Assembly: GCF_958295425.1 (NCBI RefSeq)
Contig: NC_081151.1
Coordinates: forward strand, 8,630,618-8,694,617
Reading direction: 5' to 3'
From: Solea solea
Lineage: Eukaryota; Chordata; Actinopteri; Pleuronectiformes; Soleidae
Length of the DNA: 64,000 bases
Positions within the stretch are counted from its first letter, which is position 1, and each line of letters opens with the position of its first letter. The notes beneath the pieces are model-generated. The model had not been told where the DNA came from. It did no database searches and saw only the letters and a list, made by a program, of their open reading frames with translations. The position numbers and the translations under genes were made by a program. Positions 50,856 to 64,000 of the stretch are shown here, one piece after another.

Positions 50856-53800
50856 CATCTGCCCCGAGTGACCGCGAGTGAGCGACACGCGACGGCCAAA
50901 GGCAAGATGGGTTCTTTTTCTACACAGGAAATGCTTCACTTTGTTTGTTTGTGTGGAAACCTCCTGAGGTCGTTGGCAATCACTGAGAATTTATGTAACA
51001 TAAAGGTCTGGAAAATGGATTCCTCTCTTCTGTTAACACGTCATTAACCGTGGATTTCACATTTTTTTATGGCTCTGTTTATGGAGGGAAGTAGGCGACG
51101 TGTTGGTTGTGTGCGTTTGCTTCATTCGCGATGACCCTGCGCGGAGAAGATAAGAACGGAAATCGCAGTTTGACAATGAAAATGCTTAGACTTGTAAATG
51201 ACTGTATGGAAACTTATAATGCGATTAAACCTGCTTTGAACTTGCCCTCTGTGTTTGTTGACTGCCCGTGTTTGTTGAATGCGCTCGGTGTCTGGTTGGA
51301 GAATACATGCTGAGGGATTTTTAGGAAGGTCAAGGTAAACATTATAAATACTACATTGAGAGGTAGAGATATTAGAAAGATGTCTGGTTTTATTCAGTAA
51401 TGTTGTTTTGTCTGCTTATATCTCATTTGAGTTTTTACATGAAGTAAATTCACGTTACACTTGGTTTTAAAGACTTCAGGTTGAGCCACTTTTAGACTAA
51501 ACATGGTAAACTATTGACAAACTTAAGGAGTTTGTAGAAAAAGTTTTTAATTTTTCTTGAATGCAAAATTCAGGAGCCTTCTATATATTATAACTATCTT
51601 TTATACCATAATTACTGTATCACCTAATGCTGTGGTGGAAAATATGCCGAGATGTTCAGAGGTCAGAGCTCAGATCTAAAACGACCACCAAGTAGAGTCG
51701 AAAAAATGTTCGATTCCTCCTGTCAGAAAATTAGTTTTTTAACTTGGGTAAAGTGCAAGAGTAACAACACTTTTTTACATTATACCTAAATGTACTGCCC
51801 AGAAGCTCAAAGAAAATTGTTTCTTGAACATTTCCTCTTTTTTTTTTCCCTCTTCTTCTACCCATGGACCGGAAACCTCAATATCAAACATCATAACGTG
51901 CTAAAAATCTCTGAAAAAGTGGTTCAGTGACAACACCCTGAGGAAAAGGTGAACAATGCTAAGTCAAGAGCGGAGAACTGTGTCTGTAGAATTCACCCGG
52001 GACACTGTATTATACTGGATAATGTGCTTTCTGTGCCCTAAGGTTTGCTTTTAAATAGCACATTTACATTCACATTATATTATAATGTATAAAGTATACA
52101 GAGTGTTTCTTTAAAATGTGATTAAATGAAAGTTATGAAAGAATTACAATTATTTAGGTGCACACTAAGAGTCAACCCTGTTAACTTTGAGCCTAACACG
52201 ATATTATATTGTTCTGCAATGATTTTTTTCAGGCCTGAGGTAACGCTGTTGGTGAGTGTTAATTGTTTTTGTTGTTTTTTTTTTACTTCTAAGCTTCTTT
52301 TCGTGTTTCAATGTCTGCCCTTTTATTTACTTCCTACAGTGTCGAGGAGAATAATCTGTGCCTCAAGTGTCAGTGTAACAGTCCACTTCAGTCAGTGCGT
52401 CATTATGTCCATTTTCCTCTTATTTAATGGCTCTTCTTCCTCTGCATTTCATTACATAACAGGTTTGTGTGCACATTTGACTGAAAAACATTTGCAGTTT
52501 ATAAAATAAGACAACCTGTCTTTTATAAATGCTTCGTATGAAGGGCAGATGAGGTTATGAGGACAACTGGCACACGGTTATAAATGTGTTATTTGCTCTA
52601 GATATTACATTTATGAAGAAAATAAGCAAGATGATGAGAAAAGCTAAAGCCTGTTTAACTGAACTCCTTGGGTTGTGAGTGGCACCATGTAAAAAATAGC
52701 ACAGGATTCAAGATTTACCAAAAATCTGGGTATAGCTCTCCTCGATTCTGCAGCTTGTTCACATTCGATTCATGAATATTTCATGAATATTTTCCCTCTT
52801 CTATTAAAAACCAGTTGGCAAATGTTCAAATGTCATACGAGACCTGATTTTTATTTATTTTTGGCTTGCCCACAACTGCTCCCAAACATCCAGGGGCTAT
52901 GAGGCAAAACACATAATCCACAGATTTTAATTCAACTGTTCCTGGGTTTTTTTTAGGCAACGGGCCTTACAGCGAGAGAGAGAGAGACAGACAAGATTAG
53001 AGAGAGACAGACAGATTAGAGAGAGACAGAGAGAGAGGTAGCTGGTAGATTTTTCAGTGTGACTGAGATTGGATGAGGTAAAAAACAGATCTATGAGGCA
53101 AGCGGCGAGGAAGAGAGGGAACAAGTGTCGTCCTCCACACTCAATTAACCACATTCTGCTGTGTAATCTCACACACACACTCACACACACACACACACGT
53201 GTGCATGCAAACACAAAAGGTGAAGTGCAAACACTGCTAAATGGCTATGTAAGGAAATCTCAAGGTGCCAGGTGTTAAATTGGACACTTCTTCTCCTGTG
53301 TCCACAAGAGCAAGTGCTTCTCCTGGCATGTGGTTCACTAATGAGGTGATTATGGGAGTTTTTTAGAGTTGGAAAGTTTTGCAGTTTCAGTTTCATTTTA
53401 ATGAGGTAAGAGTGAAAACACCACCGAGCTCCTCTCCACTGGGTTTTAGCAGCATTTCAATAATTAAAAACACAGACATGGGTGTTTTACAAGCTCCCCT
53501 CACTCTGTTCAGAATTTGAATCACATTCAAACAACACAAACACATGCTTAGATTTGATACTCAACTTAATAAACGACAGTCCTTTGCAGGATTTTATATT
53601 TAGAATGAGCATTTGGAATAAATATGTAAAAATGCATACCATGGCATTTGTTTGAAAGGGCATTTTCCACCATTTTTATCCATTTTTGTTTAAACACATA
53701 TATTGTGTTTGCTAAACATTCTAGAATAAATCTATTATATACCTGTAAGTATTTTCTCTCTAACTGTGATCATATGGTCCGAATATTCTTGCTTGCATCT

Positions 53801-56070
53801 GTAATTCTTATTTTGTCTGGCTCTTGTTTACAGATTTAAAAAAACAAAAACATTTTACTGTGCATTTTAGGGGAGTGAGACTGGTTCACTGAAACTGAAT
53901 CAGCAGATGTATTATTGTATTGTTATTGTAGTGCAGCCTCTGCGCTCTATGCTCCTGTAAAGAAACCAGCAGACTTACAGTAAGACTTAAACACGAGCCA
54001 ACAGCTTGTCACTCAGTATTCAGAGCCTGGTCCAGAAAAGGGACATCCCAGATTTCACTGAGCAACATGCTTCATGTCTTCTCTCTGCTGTGACCTTTAA
54101 ATGGCCCCCGACACTAGAACACAGATAAATCCGTCATGATGCAAAGAACAAAAGTGCTTTCAGACCATTTGTATTGAGCGAGCTTTTGATGAGCAGCTCA
54201 AACGGCCACGATGCAGCGTGGGGGACATTCCTGTATATGTGCACATTTATTGATTTAGGCACAAAACCTTGGCTGCATGAGGCAAATGACTTCCCCCTCA
54301 GGGTTGTTTAAAGGGTTTGTACTCTGTTTATGATGTGAAATTCCCATAGAAAATCAATATGTTTTTTGTTCGGGACACTTTTGTCCTTATTACCTTATCT
54401 CTGCTGCGGAGTAATGAGGCGGATCTCCTCAGGGGTTGCCAGCGGGGGGGGCACAAGGATTTAGTCTCAATAGCAACAGCTAAAGTGAGAGGTGCACTAC
54501 AAGACTTTGAGCAGCCTTCAAGTGTCTCTGTGTCTAATCCAGGCACTGGCATCCGCCTTTCCTGGTCAACAAATGTTTTACTGTTAACCAATATCATTAT
54601 ATATAACCCAAGTTCTTGCCCTAGCAGAGAATAAACATAAAGATGTGATATGTTGGCACAAGGTCAATCTCTTTGCCCTCTGGATCTTAACACATTTCCA
54701 TTGCTGTTAGGTGCAGGACTCAGGTTATATGTAAAGATGCTGTTAAAATGTAATATAGACGCTCACATGCTGTATCTCAGGTCTCCACAGATCGACTTCA
54801 CTAAACTCGGGTAGTAAAACATTAGCATTCGCTGAATACTGGGGTAAAAGGATGTTCAAAGCAGACCGCAGCCCTCGCGTTCATTACATAAGACCAAAAC
54901 AAAGAGTCACACTGCAGTGAAGGGTTAGGGCTCGGGGTCGGGTGACAGCAGCATATGATTCATGGCTCGCTGTGCCCTTTTGTCTTGTCCTTCTCGCGGT
55001 GGGACCGTCCACTGCTCTCAGCCAATGTTATTTTACAGCCTTCAGAGCTTTTTCTCTCCGTCTCTTCCAAGTAAACCGGCAATGTCGCTTCCCATGTCGA
55101 CTCTGCTCAGGGCAGGAATGAAGAAGGAATGCGGCACATGTCACAACAAGGGATGTTCCCTTTGCTTTATAGTTCTGTTGTTGGGGAAAAAACTAATTCT
55201 ATCAACATTGTGTGTGATTTACACTAAAGAAGAGATTACCATGACTTTTATTCCCTGAAAAATATCATAATTTAACTTTGATAGTATATGTAGGCCAAAG
55301 TCTTTGTGCATTATGTGATCAAATTTCCTCATTGAAAAAGCTGTTTTCGTGAACTGTAACTACATTTTTTTGTTAGGATTTCGCTCCAACTGATCAATAA
55401 GTTAGAAAATACTGTATGCAAATGCCAAAAAACCAAAAGAGCCTAAATTTTCATCTTTTGAAAACTATTCATTTGCAGACACAGCATGTTGCGTGGCCAG
55501 AACATCAATAACTTTAAAGGAAATCTCATTACAATAATGAAAACTCATTGATTTTATGGAAATGGCTTGCATTAATGCATCGGCAAACATAGCTTCTCAT
55601 CTGCCATATGGTGAGCCTAGAAACAAGCCGCCATGTTACAACGGAATGTACAGGGTCTATATAAAATCGTAAAGACTTTTAGACTCTACTGATTTGTTGA
55701 GACGTTGTGCTCCATGTGTCCTGCCAGACTATGTATTATAAGACAATTATAGTTATCCAGATATTTATTAATTGTTAAAGGTCATCAAAAATCCAGCATG
55801 TTAGACTAAGGTTTGTAACAATAGTAAAATGTGTTTTGTTCTTTAAGTAATTAGGAGAAAGATGTGTTTCTTTGTTTTAAATCTTATTCTATTGTTTGAG
55901 GTTATTTGGCTGATATTGATGGTCATTATCTTGGTATTACTCGCCAGTATTCTGGTCATTTATTGACAGTTTAAAGGCAGCCTGTTATTGTCTCTTTGCT
56001 CTCTCTGCTGTCCTCCCTACATGGACAGCAGGCACACATGTCCACACGGGAGTTCCCTCTCCTTGTCATG
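50856..56070. other. Intergenic region upstream of actc1
   Basis: 5.2 kb without a recognisable gene. Contains GA-rich simple sequence (about 52973-53038) and CA-rich simple sequence (about 53169-53198). Short open frames, such as one at 51107-51313, have no recognisable domain. Distal muscle enhancers of actc1 would be expected in such an interval but none can be pinned by eye. Confidence 0.45.
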
Positions 56071-56174
56071 CCATTCATGGAGTGGCTGTTGTCAACGGAG
56101 CAGTGGGATACCAAATATGGAGACGGGGTCTCACTGCTCAGCCCCATCTCTCATACACTTGTCTGGGTATAAAT
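56071..56174 (+). promoter_or_regulatory. actc1: Muscle actin promoter: CArG boxes and TATA box
   Basis: CCAAATATGG at 56111-56120 is an exact CArG box, CC(A/T)6GG, the serum response factor site found in all muscle actin promoters. A CArG-like CCATTCATGG with one mismatch lies at 56071-56080, and an E-box CACATG at 56035-56040. TATAAAT at 56168-56174 follows. This spacing puts the CArG box about 85 bp before a start predicted near 56198, typical of alpha-cardiac and alpha-skeletal actin genes. Regulation by SRF with myocardin or MyoD-type factors is inferred from the family. Confidence 0.8.
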
Positions 56175-56197
56175 TGGAGCATCATGACAGTTCGGCA

Positions 56198-56242
56198 CCC
56201 CCTGGTTCACACACTCAAGATCCAAAGCCTGGTGCTGATCTG
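56198..56242 (+). other. actc1: Predicted noncoding first exon of actc1
   Basis: Starts about 28 bp after the TATA box and ends at the consensus donor CTG|GTGAGT (GT at 56243). The matching acceptor is TTACAG ending at 56755, ten bases before the ATG, giving a 513-bp first intron in the 5' UTR. Vertebrate alpha-actin genes have the same noncoding exon 1. The exact start is a prediction. Confidence 0.65.
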
Positions 56243-56711
56243 GTGAGTATCTACATGGGCTGCCTGAAGGAGGACTAAATAAGAGCCAAACAGTGGATTT
56301 ATCTATCACAAAGGGATGGAAACAGGATTTTTAACCTGAATGAAAGTGACTTTCATCTTTCACTAACCAATATCATCATCATCTAACTGAAACGGATCAT
56401 CTCACCATATTGGCCTGTGCTCCACTATTTTTTGTTTTTCATTTGTGGATGTGGGATATTGTTTTCACAGCATTAACGACAGTGACCTGCAGCCAAGACC
56501 CTGTGAAAAACACTAATCCAATTATGAAGCATACTTATTTTGTTCTTATTGTGTGAGCATACATTAACTAATCGCAATTCCCTGGATAGATTGGTCACAA
56601 CAAAACGACCTTGTGTTTGTTGTTTATTGTGTCGACCTGTGAGGACAGAACGATGTCTTCAATCACCCAGTTCAAACAAAACAGGGAGTTTTTCATGATT
56701 GGATCTAATAG

Positions 56712-59580
<2,869 letters not shown>

Positions 59581-59708
59581 GCACCAGACTGACTCTCTCT
59601 CCTCACTCTCCTGTCACCGCTGCTCCCTTCTGTGCCAAATTCCGAATTTTTTCTATTCGTACACACTGTCGTCAAATATTTGTTTACGCTTAAATGTATA
59701 GGTTTATA

Positions 59709-59714
59709 AATAAA
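59709..59714 (+). terminator. actc1: Poly(A) signal AATAAA of actc1
   Basis: Canonical AATAAA, 129 bp after the actin stop codon, followed by TGTCTTGATTTCC. Gives a short 3' UTR of about 150 nt. Confidence 0.75.
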
Positions 59715-62809
<3,095 letters not shown>

Positions 62810-64000
62810 CAAACACCCGGGGTGAAGGGTGTGAAAAAAAATAAACATGTAAAAAGGGGGGGGGGGGGCATAGGATGGACATGATGGACAGCTCCGCACG
62901 CCTAATTCGTGTCATGACTTAAAGAGTGGGCAGATTTTTTTTTCTTTTTTTTTTTTTTTTGATTTTTAAAATTTTAATTTGTTGGTCTTTTAAGGACTTC
63001 ATGGCAAGCGTGGGATTACACGTGTGTTTCCTTATGTATTATTGCACTGATGCAACTTTTTAGTAGCGTTTATACTCTGTATAAGATGCGACAAATGAAG
63101 AAGAAGAAGAAGAAGAAGAAGACCGTGTTAACGTGTTCACATATTTACTCTGTGTGGGCTGTTCTGCTGTGGGCTACTTGAAGAGAGTAAAAAAATGCAA
63201 AAATTGCACTAAAGGGTGAACAGTGCTGGGAGAGCCTGACCTTATCCAAAACGTGCTTCTAACTTGACGGTGTTTGCTTTTCCACCTGTTTCTGGCACCA
63301 ACCTAATTAAATGGCACCATACACACACAGTGGTTCAAGGAGAACTCTATCATCCAGATTTATATATATATGCATATCTATATATAAATCCTTACTGACT
63401 ATGGTTCGACCAGCGTAATTCATGTTTTTTCTTTTCTTTGTTGCCTGTGTTGCACCACTGACCTTAACATATGTAACCATTCCATTGCTTTATAGCTGAC
63501 TTGCAAAACAGTATCTGGTGAATTTGCTGCAAACGCTAACGTCTGTGACTTCCTTAATTTATAACACACACCAAAGCGCCCACTGCTTTTATTTGTGAAG
63601 TGTTTTCTTGCTATTGTGTAATCAAGTGCCATACTTGTAGATAAACATAATATATATGTATACATATAAATATATAAATATATAATAATCATCATGAAAG
63701 CTGATTCCCTGCTTGGATTATGCTAAATGCCGCCCAATTGTTTTTCTCTTTTTTTTTTTTTTTTTTTAATTTGCTTTAAATGTATTTGTTGTGATTTAAA
63801 TGAGAGATTGAAAAAAAAAAAACAAGAAAAAAAAACAGCTACAGTTCTCTCTGTTTCATTTTGCAAATGACTGGAAAAAGAAATGAAGTGCTAGTCTTTT
63901 TTTTATATTCAAGAAGGAAATGACTCTCCCCAATCAAAGCTGATCAAAACAGAAAAATAGCACAAATTGACATTTTTATCAAAGACTGGGCAATAAAAAT
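62810..64000 (+). other. gjd2: 3' UTR of gjd2
   Basis: AT-rich, no further coding. An early AATAAA (62840-62845), a G13 run (62856-62868), long T runs (62935-62960, 63749-63768), a (GAA)n run (63098-63122) and TATATA stretches. AATAAA at 63992-63997 is a good candidate for the main poly(A) signal, which would put the 3' UTR at about 1.2 kb, ending just past the window. Confidence 0.6.

Noticed and set aside
51107..51313. 68-codon plus-strand open frame after the small membrane-protein ORF
   Set aside because: Not recognisable, no acceptor or Kozak context, probably part of a 3' UTR or chance.

Overview
This is a piece of a ray-finned (teleost) fish nuclear genome. Genes are split by GT-AG introns, the DNA is AT-rich, CA/TG microsatellites are abundant, and the introns carry typical fish hAT MITEs, a tRNA-like SINE and LINE remnants. 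The gene order znf770 - aqr - actc1 - gjd2, all on the + strand, matches the human 15q14 block ZNF770-AQR-ACTC1-GJD2. The connexin looks like the perciform Cx35 form (304 aa), so a percomorph is my best guess (inference).

Layout. 1-1.1 kb: upstream region of znf770 with a perfect CRE palindrome. 1.1-4.3 kb: single large coding exon of a C2H2 zinc-finger protein (znf770-like). Its last finger is cut off by an apparent one-base insertion in a T run. 5.3-47.7 kb: aqr (Aquarius, intron-binding spliceosomal helicase), reconstructed here as 35 coding exons giving 1469 aa with all helicase motifs. Its introns hold two well-delimited hAT-type MITEs, a reverse-transcriptase fragment, a SINE, strong palindromes and a perfect (TG)88 tract. 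47.7-56.1 kb: mostly intergenic, with one small putative membrane-protein ORF (69 aa, 50.65 kb). 56.1-59.7 kb: muscle alpha-actin (actc1-like, 377 aa, 6 coding exons) with a CArG box, TATA box and a predicted noncoding first exon. 61.1-64.0 kb: gjd2 (connexin 35/36), two coding exons, with the 3' UTR running to an AATAAA at the very end of the window.

The genes are neighbours by ancient synteny rather than by shared pathway: a nuclear zinc-finger protein, a spliceosome component, a sarcomeric actin and a neuronal gap-junction channel. I see no CRISPR, operon, phage or new multi-gene system. The points most worth checking are the znf770 terminal-finger frameshift, the unnamed 69-aa ORF, the non-consensus splice donor and NAGNAG acceptor inside aqr, and the palindromic or inverted structures in its introns.
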